Of a stretch of 5,644 nucleotides of DNA, positions 1-5,589 are shown piece by piece. Under the pieces are notes generated by a model. It was not told the DNA's origin and ran no database searches. It saw nothing but the letters and a program-made list of their open reading frames with translations. A program made the position numbers and the translations under genes. The stretch is from the NCBI GenBank assembly GCA_946480495.1, contig CAMLKO010000082.1, forward strand, positions 1 through 5,644, in the 5' to 3' direction. Every line of letters starts with the position of its first letter. The stretch's first letter is position 1. Source of the stretch: an uncultured Caulobacteraceae bacterium. GTDB lineage: Bacteria > Pseudomonadota > Alphaproteobacteria > Caulobacterales > Caulobacteraceae.

Positions 1-9
1 CGGATAAAC

Positions 10-25
10 ATGACGCACCCGTCAT
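10..25. promoter_or_regulatory. Perfect 16-base dyad upstream of the aldolase-like gene (possible operator)
   Basis: ATGACG (10-15), a 4-base spacer CACC, and CGTCAT (20-25) form a perfect inverted repeat. The same half-site TGACG recurs at 31-35 inside a -35-like TTGACGC. Three copies of one pentamer around a putative promoter suggest a binding site for a dimeric regulator. The dyad could also be the stem of a terminator for a gene to the left, but no T-run follows it directly. The regulator is unknown. Confidence 0.35.
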
Positions 26-29
26 TCAC

Positions 30-52
30 TTGACGCTGGCGCTCCGTAGCGC
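30..52 (+). promoter_or_regulatory. Candidate promoter for the aldolase-like gene
   Basis: TTGACGC at 30-36 matches the -35 consensus of alphaproteobacterial housekeeping promoters (TTGACGS, as described for Caulobacter). At the short spacing that class uses, the downstream element would lie near 47-54, where TAGCGCGA is only a poor match to GCTANAWC. The -35 is convincing and the -10 is not. Transcription from here would give a leader of about 25 bases before the ATG at 85. Confidence 0.25.
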
Positions 53-59
53 GAGTTTT
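39..59 (+). terminator. Weak hairpin with T4 tail; possible terminator of an upstream gene
   Basis: GCGCT (39-43), loop CCGT, and AGCGC (48-52) form a perfect 5-bp stem, followed by GAG and TTTT (56-59). This has the shape of a short factor-independent terminator, perhaps for a plus-strand gene ending left of the window. The stem is short and the T-run has only four bases, so it may be chance. It overlaps the promoter proposed for the next gene, and both readings cannot easily hold at once. Confidence 0.22.
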
Positions 60-70
60 GGCGCACATTC

Positions 71-76
71 AGGAGG
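71..76 (+). promoter_or_regulatory. Strong Shine-Dalgarno AGGAGG that fixes the aldolase-like start
   Basis: AGGAGG lies 8 bases before the ATG at 85. It rules out the in-frame TTG at 58, which would place the ribosome-binding site inside the coding sequence. Confidence 0.85.
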
Positions 77-84
77 ATCCCCCC

Positions 85-867
85 ATGGCCGACGGATCGG
101 TTGCGGCGACAGCATCGCTGAAGAGCAAGGTTAGCGCCGAGGAGTGGAAGGCCCGCGTCGATCTCGCGGCCCTCTACCGGCTGGTCGCCCTGCACGGCTG
201 GGACGACATGATCTTCACCCACATCTCCGCCCGCATCCCCGGGCCGGAGCACCACTTCCTGATCAATCCGTACGGGATGTTCTTCGACGAGATCACCGCC
301 TCGTCGCTGGTGAAGATCGACCTCGAGGGCAATATCCTCCAGGAGACGCCCTACTTCATCAATCCGGCGGGCTTCACCATCCACTCGGCGATCCACGCCG
401 CGCGCGAAGACGCCATGTTCGTGATGCACCTGCACTCGGACCAGGGCGTCGCGGTCGCCTCGCAGAAGGAAGGCCTGCTGCCGCTCAGCCAGCATGCGCT
501 GGCCGTGCTGCCGGGCCTCGCCTACCACGACTACGAAGGCATCGCCCTGAACCTCGACGAGCGCGAGCGGCTGGTCGCCGACCTTGGCTCCGAGAAGCGG
601 CTGATGATGCTGCGCAACCACGGCACGCTGGCGGTGGGCTCGACCGCGGCCGAGTGCTGGACCGCCATGTTCTTCCTCGAACGCGCCTGCAAGCAGCAGG
701 TGATGGCGCTGTCGGCCGGCCGCGACGCCGTGCTGCTCGCGCCTGAATCGGCGCAGGCCGAGGTGAAGCGCCAGACGGGCGGCGGCAACGTCGGCATGTC
801 GGGCAATCTCGCCTGGGCGGGCTGCCTGCGTAAGCTCGATCGCAAGCTTCCGGGCTACGACGCCTAA
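85..867 (+). CDS. Class II aldolase/adducin-fold protein
   Basis: This 260-residue cytoplasmic protein of the class II aldolase/adducin family starts at the ATG 8 bases after AGGAGG. The fold is recognised from H115-L-H117 (MHLHSD) and the NHG at 178-180 (H179), which match the three zinc-binding histidines of fuculose-1-phosphate aldolase (FucA H92, H94, H155). The stretch from H100 to H115 has the same spacing as FucA H77 to H92. In this gapless alignment the FucA catalytic glutamate E73 falls on G96 (NPAGFTIH, 93-100). The metal site is thus kept while the aldolase acid/base is missing, so a classical phospho-sugar aldolase reaction is doubtful and the substrate is unknown. I recall proteins of this length and type in alphaproteobacteria being named only 'putative aldolase class 2'. 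The next gene begins about 24 bases downstream, consistent with co-transcription. Family assignment is secure; function is open. Confidence 0.9.
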   Translation: MADGSVAATASLKSKVSAEEWKARVDLAALYRLVALHGWDDMIFTHISARIPGPEHHFLINPYGMFFDEITASSLVKIDLEGNILQETPYFINPAGFTIHSAIHAAREDAMFVMHLHSDQGVAVASQKEGLLPLSQHALAVLPGLAYHDYEGIALNLDERERLVADLGSEKRLMMLRNHGTLAVGSTAAECWTAMFFLERACKQQVMALSAGRDAVLLAPESAQAEVKRQTGGGNVGMSGNLAWAGCLRKLDRKLPGYDA

Positions 868-891
868 GGATCGGAGCCAGGGGGGCGCTTC

Positions 892-1662
892 ATTCTGACA
901 ACGGGGGGACGACTGGCCGCCGCGGGCGTCGCGCTCGCGGCGGTTTGCCATGCGGGGCCGGCGCTCGCCTGGGCCTGGCCGATGGAGGCCGGCCGCACCC
1001 AGGCCATTCTCAAATACGAGAGCGAGGCCGCCGACGAGGCGTTCGATGAGAACGGCGTCGTCACGCCCATCCGCAAGGAAAACGAAGAGGCCGTCAGCCT
1101 GTTTCTCGAACATGGCCTGACCGACCGGATCACGCTGCAGGGCAAGCTCGGCTGGACCCGCGGGCAGGGCCTGTTCGACGAGTTTCAGGGCCGCGGCCCG
1201 CTGGAGCTCGGCGCCCGCTACGTCCTGCTGCGGCGGCCGCGCACCGTGATCAGCGTCTATGTGGGCGGCCAGATCGCGGGCGAGAGCCTCGATGCGCCGG
1301 GCCGCGCGGGCAAGCCCGGGGTGGAGGTGCGGCTGCTGGCCGGCCGCTCGGGCGAGCTCTTGCGCCATCACATCTTCGCCGAGGTTCAGCTGGCGCGCCT
1401 GACCGTCGCCGGCTGGCCCGACGAGACCCGGGTCGAGACCACCATCGGCTTCGAACCCCGCCGCCGCTGGCTGGTGCTGGCCCAGTCCTACGCCGGGCGC
1501 CAGGACGCCGCGCCCGTCGCGCCGCTGTGGGTTAAGTCCGAATGGTCGGTGCTGCACGATATCGGCCGCTGGCGCCTGCAGGCCGGCTGGCGCGCCTCGC
1601 AGCTCGGAATCGAAACGCCGGTAAGCCGCGGCCCGGTGCTCGCGGTCTGGCGAACCTTCTGA
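892..1662 (+). CDS. Predicted secreted/outer-membrane beta-strand protein, probable non-ATG start
   Basis: The first ATG in frame (982) has no ribosome-binding site and sits after a typical signal peptide encoded upstream: one arginine, an Ala/Val/Leu-rich core (GRLAAAGVALAAV), then GPALA with likely cleavage before WAWP at 970. The reading frame opens only at 868, after the stop of the previous gene, and has no ATG, GTG or TTG before 982. I therefore propose ATT at 892 (7 bases after AGGGGG at 879-884) or CTG at 895, giving 256 or 255 residues. The mature part has alternating polar and hydrophobic strands (for example LELGARYVLL, TVISVYVGGQI, LAVWRTF) and ends in phenylalanine, as many outer-membrane barrels do. 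It resembles alphaproteobacterial proteins of unknown function that I recall as secreted and starting AWxxPxGxG. A barrel or surface role is inferred. The start is uncertain; the gene itself is probable. Confidence 0.7.
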   Translation: MLTTGGRLAAAGVALAAVCHAGPALAWAWPMEAGRTQAILKYESEAADEAFDENGVVTPIRKENEEAVSLFLEHGLTDRITLQGKLGWTRGQGLFDEFQGRGPLELGARYVLLRRPRTVISVYVGGQIAGESLDAPGRAGKPGVEVRLLAGRSGELLRHHIFAEVQLARLTVAGWPDETRVETTIGFEPRRRWLVLAQSYAGRQDAAPVAPLWVKSEWSVLHDIGRWRLQAGWRASQLGIETPVSRGPVLAVWRTF

Positions 1663-1668
1663 TTGCGG

Positions 1669-1676
1669 CCTAGAAC
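1669..1676 (+). promoter_or_regulatory. Candidate -10 element before the thiamine-diphosphate enzyme gene
   Basis: CCTAGAAC matches 7 of 8 positions of the Caulobacter-type -10 GCTANAWC. No good TTGACG-like -35 lies at the expected distance; CTGGCGA at 1647-1653 is weak. If active, it would start transcription about 40 bases before the ATG at 1724 and include the hairpin at 1685-1705. Confidence 0.2.
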
Positions 1677-1684
1677 AGCCTCTA

Positions 1685-1705
1685 CGCGGGCAAGCTTCAC
1701 CCGCG
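1685..1705 (+). repeat. Perfect 6-bp GC hairpin in the leader of the thiamine-diphosphate enzyme gene
   Basis: CGCGGG (1685-1690) pairs fully with CCCGCG (1700-1705) around a 9-base loop that contains AAGCTT. It ends 18 bases before the ATG at 1724. No T-run follows, so an intrinsic terminator is unlikely. It could structure the leader of a gene that has no clear Shine-Dalgarno sequence. Confidence 0.45.
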
Positions 1706-1723
1706 CAGTAGCGCTGGTGTGTG

Positions 1724-4081
1724 ATGGACGACTCCGGTTTTTCGGTTCAGGGCAAGGATATCGCGCTTCTCAGGCTTCTTGAGGAACGGATTCTCTGGCT
1801 CGCCTGCTGGACGATCCACAACGCCAACCACATCCGCGAAAGCCGCGACGGCCTGAAGGTCGGCGGCCACCAGGCCTCCTGCGCCTCGATGACGACGCTG
1901 ATGACGGCGCTCTATTTCCGCAGCCTGCGGCCGCAGGACCGGGTGGCGGTGAAGCCCCACGCCAGCCCCGTCTTCCACGCCATCCAGCACCTGTTCGGCC
2001 GCGAACCGCTGGAGCAGTTGCAGCGCTTCCGGGCCCTTGGCGGCGCGCAGTCCTATCCCTCGCGGACCAAGGACAAGGACGACGTCGACTTCTCGACCGG
2101 CTCGGTCGGGCTGGGCGTGGCGATGACCGCCTTCGCCTCGCTGACGCAGGACTACCTGGCCGCGCGCGGCGCGGTGAAGCCGGACGAGATGGGCCGGATG
2201 ATCTCGCTGCTGGGCGACGCCGAACTCGATGAGGGCAACATCTACGAGGCCCTGATCGAGGCCTGCAAACACGACCTGCGCAACACCTGGTGGATCGTCG
2301 ACTACAACCGCCAGAGCCTGGACGCGACCACGTCCGACCGGATGTTCACCCGCTACGGCGAGATCTTCGAGGCCGCCGGCTGGCAGGTCGAGACGCTGAA
2401 GTGGTCGCGCCGCCAGCGGGATGCGTTCGCCAGGCCCGGCGGCGATGCCATCCGCGACTGGATCGACAGCGCCCCCAACGACCTCTACGCCGCGCTCACC
2501 TACCAGGGCGGCAAGGCCTGGCGCGAGCGGCTGACCGTCGACCTCGCGGCAGACAAGCCCGCGCTCGATCTGATCGCCTCCTACAGCGACGACGACCTCG
2601 CTCTGCTGATGACCGAGTTGGGCGGCCACTGTCTGGAGACGGTGCTGGAAGCCTTCGATCACGCCGCCCAGGACGACGCCCCGCGCCTCTTCATCGCCTA
2701 CACGGTCAAGGGCTGGCGCCTGCCGTTCCAGGGCCACAAGGACAACCACGCCGGCCTGATGAACCCCGGCCAGATCGCCGAATTCCGCACCCGGCTGGGC
2801 GTGAAGGAAGGCGAGGAGTGGGACGCCTTCTCCGGCCTCTCGAAGGCCAACCAGGCGGCGCTCCGCAAACTGATCGACGCGGCGCCGTTCAAGGCGCGCG
2901 ACAGCGGACTGAGAGAAGCGCGCGCCATCCCCACGCCCTCGACCGACCAACTGCTGAAGGCCGTCGAGGGCGACGCCGAACAGTCCACCCAGACCGCGTT
3001 CGGCAAGGTGATGTTCGAGATCGCCAAGACCACCGACGAGTTCGCCGGCCGCGTGGTGACGACCTCGCCGGACGTGACGGTCTCGACCAACCTCGGCCCC
3101 TTCGTGAACCGCCGCCACGTCTTCCAGCGCCGCGCCCACGAGGACGTCTTCAAGGCTCGCCGCATCCCCTCGGCCCAGGTCTGGACCATGGGCGAGACCG
3201 GCCAGCACATCGAGCTCGGCATCGCCGAGAACAACCTCTTCATCCTGCTGGCGGCGCTGGGCCTTTCCGCGCCCCTGTTCGGCGAGCGGCTCTTCCCCGT
3301 CGGCACGCTCTACGACCCCTTCATCGCCCGCGGCCTCGATGCCCTGAACTACGCCTGCTACCAGGACGCCCGCTTCCTGCTGGTCGCCACCCCGTCGGGG
3401 ATCACGCTGGCGCCCGAAGGCGGCGCGCACCAGTCGATCAACTCCCCGCTGATCGGCATGGCCCAGCCCGGCCTCGACACCTACGAACCCGCCTTCGCCG
3501 ACGAGACCGCCGTGCTGATGGCCCGCGCCTTCGAGCGGATGCAGCAGCCCGACGGCGGCTCGACCTACCTGCGGCTCTCCACCCGCGTCCTCGCCCAGCC
3601 CGCGCGATCCGACGGCGCATGGCGAGACGGCGCGGTCCGCGGCGCCTACTGGCTGAAAAATCCATCCCCGGGCGCGCGTCTGGCCATAGCCTACTGCGGC
3701 GCGGTCGCTCCGGAGGCGCTTGCCGCGTTCGAGGCGCTGATCGAGGACGAGCCGGGCGCTGGCCTGCTCTCCATCACCTCGCCCGACCGCCTCCACGCCG
3801 ACTGGACGGCGCGCGGCCGCGCCCGGTGGACCAAAAGCGAGACAAATGGAGACGAGACAATCGAAGACATCCTGGCCCCTCTCGCCCCCGACGCGGGCCT
3901 CGTCACGGTCCTGGACGGCGCACCCAACACCTTGTCCTGGCTCGGTTCCGTGCGCGGCCACCGCGTCCGCGCGCTCGGCGTCGAGACCTTTGGCCAGTCA
4001 GGCGATATTCCCGACCTTTATGCGAAGTACCGCCTCGACGCCGAAGCCATCCTGGACGCCTGCGCCGACCTGCTGGTCTAG
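1724..4081 (+). CDS. AceE-like / transketolase-family thiamine-diphosphate enzyme
   Basis: This 785-residue protein starts at ATG 1724 (GTG at 1721 is the only other option, as TAG at 1709 closes the frame); neither start has a clear Shine-Dalgarno. Three transketolase-type domains are visible. The N-terminal diphosphate-binding domain has GGH ending at H49, PHASP with H79, and the cofactor motif GDAE (164-167) through N195, where most relatives have GDGE. KDNHAGLMN (H342) aligns with the mobile-loop histidine of AceE (H407). The pyrimidine-binding domain, roughly 425-600, carries GIAE with the conserved catalytic glutamate E502 and GGAHQS with H569. The C-terminal domain ends LGVETFGQSGDIPD, like AceE LGTDGFGRSD. 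Order and motifs follow the homodimeric pyruvate dehydrogenase E1 AceE, but the protein begins about where the AceE core begins, about 80 residues of N-terminal E2-binding extension being absent. It should therefore transfer a two-carbon or acyl unit from a keto acid or keto sugar as a stand-alone dimer; the substrate is not evident. Its stop overlaps that of the convergent cytochrome gene. Confidence 0.88.
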   Translation: MDDSGFSVQGKDIALLRLLEERILWLACWTIHNANHIRESRDGLKVGGHQASCASMTTLMTALYFRSLRPQDRVAVKPHASPVFHAIQHLFGREPLEQLQRFRALGGAQSYPSRTKDKDDVDFSTGSVGLGVAMTAFASLTQDYLAARGAVKPDEMGRMISLLGDAELDEGNIYEALIEACKHDLRNTWWIVDYNRQSLDATTSDRMFTRYGEIFEAAGWQVETLKWSRRQRDAFARPGGDAIRDWIDSAPNDLYAALTYQGGKAWRERLTVDLAADKPALDLIASYSDDDLALLMTELGGHCLETVLEAFDHAAQDDAPRLFIAYTVKGWRLPFQGHKDNHAGLMNPGQIAEFRTRLGVKEGEEWDAFSGLSKANQAALRKLIDAAPFKARDSGLREARAIPTPSTDQLLKAVEGDAEQSTQTAFGKVMFEIAKTTDEFAGRVVTTSPDVTVSTNLGPFVNRRHVFQRRAHEDVFKARRIPSAQVWTMGETGQHIELGIAENNLFILLAALGLSAPLFGERLFPVGTLYDPFIARGLDALNYACYQDARFLLVATPSGITLAPEGGAHQSINSPLIGMAQPGLDTYEPAFADETAVLMARAFERMQQPDGGSTYLRLSTRVLAQPARSDGAWRDGAVRGAYWLKNPSPGARLAIAYCGAVAPEALAAFEALIEDEPGAGLLSITSPDRLHADWTARGRARWTKSETNGDETIEDILAPLAPDAGLVTVLDGAPNTLSWLGSVRGHRVRALGVETFGQSGDIPDLYAKYRLDAEAILDACADLLV

Positions 4082-4578
4082 CTCGCGTCGCCCGCGTTGA
4101 CCTTCAGGTAGCCGATCAGGTCGGCGCGGTCCTTCGGATCCTTGATCCCCGCGAAGGACATCTTGGTGCCGGGAACCACCGCCCGGGGGTTCTCGATCCA
4201 CTTGTCGAGCTGCGCCGCGTCCCAGGTTATCCCCGAGGTCTTGAGGCCGTCGGAGTAGTTGAAGTCCGGATGCGAGCCGGCCTTGCGCCCGAACAGGCCG
4301 TGCAGGTTCGGGCCGGTCATGTTGGGTCCGCCGGGCGTCAGCGTATGGCACGAGCGGCAGATGGCGAACTTGCTCTGACCGTTCATCACGTCGGCGGCGT
4401 TGTAGGGCGCGGGCAGGGAGGCGAGCAGCTTCTGCTGCTCTTCGGCGCTCGGCGCCGCCGCCGGGGCCTCGACGTTCGCCGCCGTGGTGCTCGTCTGCGT
4501 GTTCGTATCCCCGCTCTTGCCGCATGCGGCCATACTGACGGCGGCGATGAGGATTGCAGTCGAGGTCACGAGGCGCAT
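4078..4578 (-). CDS. Lipoprotein-type class I cytochrome c
   Basis: This 166-residue electron carrier has a mitochondrial/c2-type haem domain. A short hydrophobic signal (MRLVTSTAILIAAVSMAAC) ends in a relaxed lipobox, so C19 is probably lipidated and the protein tethered to the periplasmic face of a membrane; Met at -3 is unusual, and an uncleaved anchor is possible. A Thr/Ser/Ala/Pro linker (about 22-45) leads to the haem site C74-R-S-C77-H78. The axial methionine is M140 in PGTKMSFAGI, followed by the C-terminal helix with DRADLIGYLK, all typical of cytochromes that carry electrons from the bc1 complex to oxidases. The start is backed by AGGAGA 7 bases upstream (4586-4591). The gene lies 72 bases after arfB and may have its own promoter. 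It converges on the thiamine-diphosphate enzyme gene with a 4-base overlap. The specific oxidase partner is unknown. Confidence 0.93.
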   Translation of the reverse strand: MRLVTSTAILIAAVSMAACGKSGDTNTQTSTTAANVEAPAAAPSAEEQQKLLASLPAPYNAADVMNGQSKFAICRSCHTLTPGGPNMTGPNLHGLFGRKAGSHPDFNYSDGLKTSGITWDAAQLDKWIENPRAVVPGTKMSFAGIKDPKDRADLIGYLKVNAGDAS

Positions 4579-4611
4579 GGCGAAGTCTCCTGATAGGGGT
4601 CGGCGCGGCGG

Positions 4612-4639
4612 AAGCTACTCCGGTCGGCCCGCGATGCAA
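4612..4639 (-). promoter_or_regulatory. Candidate promoter of the cytochrome c gene
   Basis: On the minus strand TTGCAT (4639-4634) is followed after 16 bases by TAGCTT (4617-4612), about 34 bases before the cytochrome start. Both hexamers are imperfect. The 72-base gap between arfB and this gene makes a separate promoter plausible but not certain. Confidence 0.25.
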
Positions 4640-4643
4640 TCGC
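4631..4643. repeat. Short dyad GCGAT-GCA-ATCGC over the putative -35 of the cytochrome gene
   Basis: A perfect 5-bp inverted repeat with a 3-base centre lies between arfB and the cytochrome gene, 7 bases after the arfB stop codon on the minus strand. It could be an operator or part of arfB 3' end structure. There is no T-run on the minus strand, so it is not a standard terminator. It is short enough to be chance. Confidence 0.25.
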
Positions 4644-4650
4644 TTCCTGG

Positions 4651-5070
4651 TCAGTCCGGTTCCGGCCGGCCGCGCATCGCCTTGACGCCGGCGCGCCGGC
4701 TCTTGCTGGCGAGGCGGCGTTCCTTGGAGGCCTTCGTGGGCCGGGTGCGTTTGCGGGGCTTGGGCGCCTCGGCGGCCTTCTGGATGAGGGCGACCAGCCG
4801 GCCGATGGCGTCCTGCCGGTTCATCTCCTGCGAGCGGTGCGTCTGGGCGAAGATCAGCAGCTCGCCCTCGAGCGTCATCCGGCTGCCGGCGATCTTCGTC
4901 AGCCGCGCCTTCACGTCGGCCGCCAGCGAAGGGGAGTTGGCCACGTCGAAGCGCAGCTCGATGGCCGAGGAGGTCTTGTTGACGTGCTGACCGCCCGGAC
5001 CGCTGGCCCGCGCCGCCTTGATGTCGAGTTCGCCCTCGTCGAGGCCGATGGCGTCGGTGACAAAGATCAT
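4651..5070 (-). CDS. arfB: Alternative ribosome-rescue factor ArfB (YaeJ/ICT1 family peptidyl-tRNA hydrolase)
   Basis: ArfB frees ribosomes stalled on mRNAs without a stop codon: its basic tail enters the empty mRNA channel and its GGQ loop hydrolyses the peptidyl-tRNA. The protein has 139 residues, like E. coli YaeJ (140). SGPGGQHVNK (23-32) holds the catalytic GGQ at 26-28, and the central part keeps the release-factor domain 3 pattern (QTHRSQEMNRQDA). The last 35 or so residues are Lys/Arg-rich (PRKRTRPTKASKERRLASKSRR and onward), the tail that separates ArfB from true release factors; no codon-recognition domain is present. Its ATG overlaps the TGA of the upstream UPF0178 gene as ATGA, and only a G-rich stretch precedes it, so translation is probably coupled. 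In Caulobacter ArfB is known as a backup for trans-translation. The assignment is firm. Confidence 0.95.
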   Translation of the reverse strand: MIFVTDAIGLDEGELDIKAARASGPGGQHVNKTSSAIELRFDVANSPSLAADVKARLTKIAGSRMTLEGELLIFAQTHRSQEMNRQDAIGRLVALIQKAAEAPKPRKRTRPTKASKERRLASKSRRAGVKAMRGRPEPD

Positions 5071-5537
5071 CGCCGCCCCCGCACGGCCTTGGAGACGATC
5101 TCGTCCAGCGCCTGCAGGAACTTCGAGCGGGCGTTGCGGTCGAAGGCCTTCGGACCGCCGGTGATCTCGCCCATCGAGCGCAGGTGCTCGCCGATGGCCC
5201 GCGCGGCCAGCGCCGAGCCGATGCTGTCGTGGGTGAAGCGTCGTCCGTTGGGCGCCAGCGCCGCCGCGCCCTTCTTCAGCGCCCGGTCGGCCAGCGGGAT
5301 GTCGTTGGTGACCACCACGTCATCGGCCTGCGCACGCTCGGCGATCCAGTCGTCGGCGATGTCCGGTCCCGCGTCGACGATCACCCGCTCGATCATCGGC
5401 GAGGCCGGGATCTGCATGAAGGCGTTGGAGACCACGAAGGTTTTCAGCCCATACCGGGCGGCGACCTTGTACACCTCGTCCTTCACCGGACAGGCGTCAG
5501 CGTCGATGAAGATGAGGGGCGGGCGCGTCTCGGTCAT
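5067..5537 (-). CDS. yaiI: UPF0178 (YaiI/YqxD, DUF188) protein with PIN-like acidic motifs
   Basis: This is a 156-residue cytoplasmic member of the YaiI/YqxD family, whose function is not established. The hallmark IFIDADACPVK (9-19) is followed by DIADDWI (59-65), VVTNDIPLADRALKKGA (75-91) and NGRRFTHDSIG (97-107). The acidic residues D12, D14, D62/D63 and D79, with the TND-x-x-LA-x-x-x-x-x-x-GA pattern, match the layout of PIN-domain ribonucleases, so a metal-dependent RNA-acting role is a reasonable inference but unproven. I chose the ATG at 5537 because GGAG lies 6 bases upstream; an ATG at 5549 would add MEPT but has no ribosome-binding site and would itself contain that GGAG. The gene lies 52 bases after tRNA-Thr, with no obvious terminator or promoter between them, and overlaps arfB by ATGA. 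Confidence 0.92.
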   Translation of the reverse strand: MTETRPPLIFIDADACPVKDEVYKVAARYGLKTFVVSNAFMQIPASPMIERVIVDAGPDIADDWIAERAQADDVVVTNDIPLADRALKKGAAALAPNGRRFTHDSIGSALAARAIGEHLRSMGEITGGPKAFDRNARSKFLQALDEIVSKAVRGRR

Positions 5538-5589
5538 GGTTGGCTCCATACCGCATGGAGCGCCGAGGCGCCGCTTTCACCTGTTGAGG
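5538..5589 (-). other. Spacer between tRNA-Thr and the UPF0178 gene, no terminator seen
   Basis: These 52 bases hold the trailer inverted repeat and the occluding hairpin, plus a GGCGCC palindrome at 5567-5572. There is no T-run on the minus strand and no convincing -35/-10 pair, so read-through from the tRNA into the protein genes is possible. Confidence 0.4.
5543..5561 (-). promoter_or_regulatory. Hairpin that would hide the ribosome-binding site of the UPF0178 gene
   Basis: On the minus strand GCTCCAT (5561-5555), loop GCGGT, and ATGGAGC (5549-5543) form a perfect 7-bp stem. The GGAG used by the start at 5537 lies in the second arm, so the folded RNA would block it, and the neighbouring ATG at 5549 too. 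This is the arrangement of RNA thermometers and of ribosome-binding-site occlusion switches. The structure is seen; regulation is inferred. Confidence 0.5.

Noticed and set aside
77..90. Adjacent restriction-site-like sequences (GGATCC and CCATGG) beside the strong ribosome-binding site, suggesting a cloning vector junction
   Set aside because: Base composition and reading frame continue naturally on both sides, and nothing vector-like is present; coincidence.
868..900. A frameshift joining the aldolase-like gene and the secreted-protein gene into one protein
   Set aside because: The first protein ends at its expected family length and the second has its own signal peptide; the alternative frames here lack an upstream start or hit a stop (TGA at 896-898).
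22..1557. A 511-codon minus-strand open frame across the aldolase-like and secreted-protein genes
   Set aside because: Same cause: it covers two genes with good family evidence, spans their junction, and shows no motif of its own.
1697..3961. A 754-codon open frame on the minus strand opposite the thiamine-diphosphate enzyme gene
   Set aside because: Its translation is Gly/Arg/Ala/Val-rich with no recognisable domain. High third-position GC in the real gene removes stops from the opposite frame.
2290..4593. A 767-codon plus-strand open frame in another phase
   Set aside because: Arg/Pro/Gly-rich composition, and it runs through two well-supported genes on opposite strands; a GC artefact.
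4484..4990. Plus-strand open frame opposite the cytochrome and arfB genes, with a hydrophobic start
   Set aside because: It lies over the cytochrome signal region, the arfB stop and most of arfB, where family evidence is strong; no domain seen.
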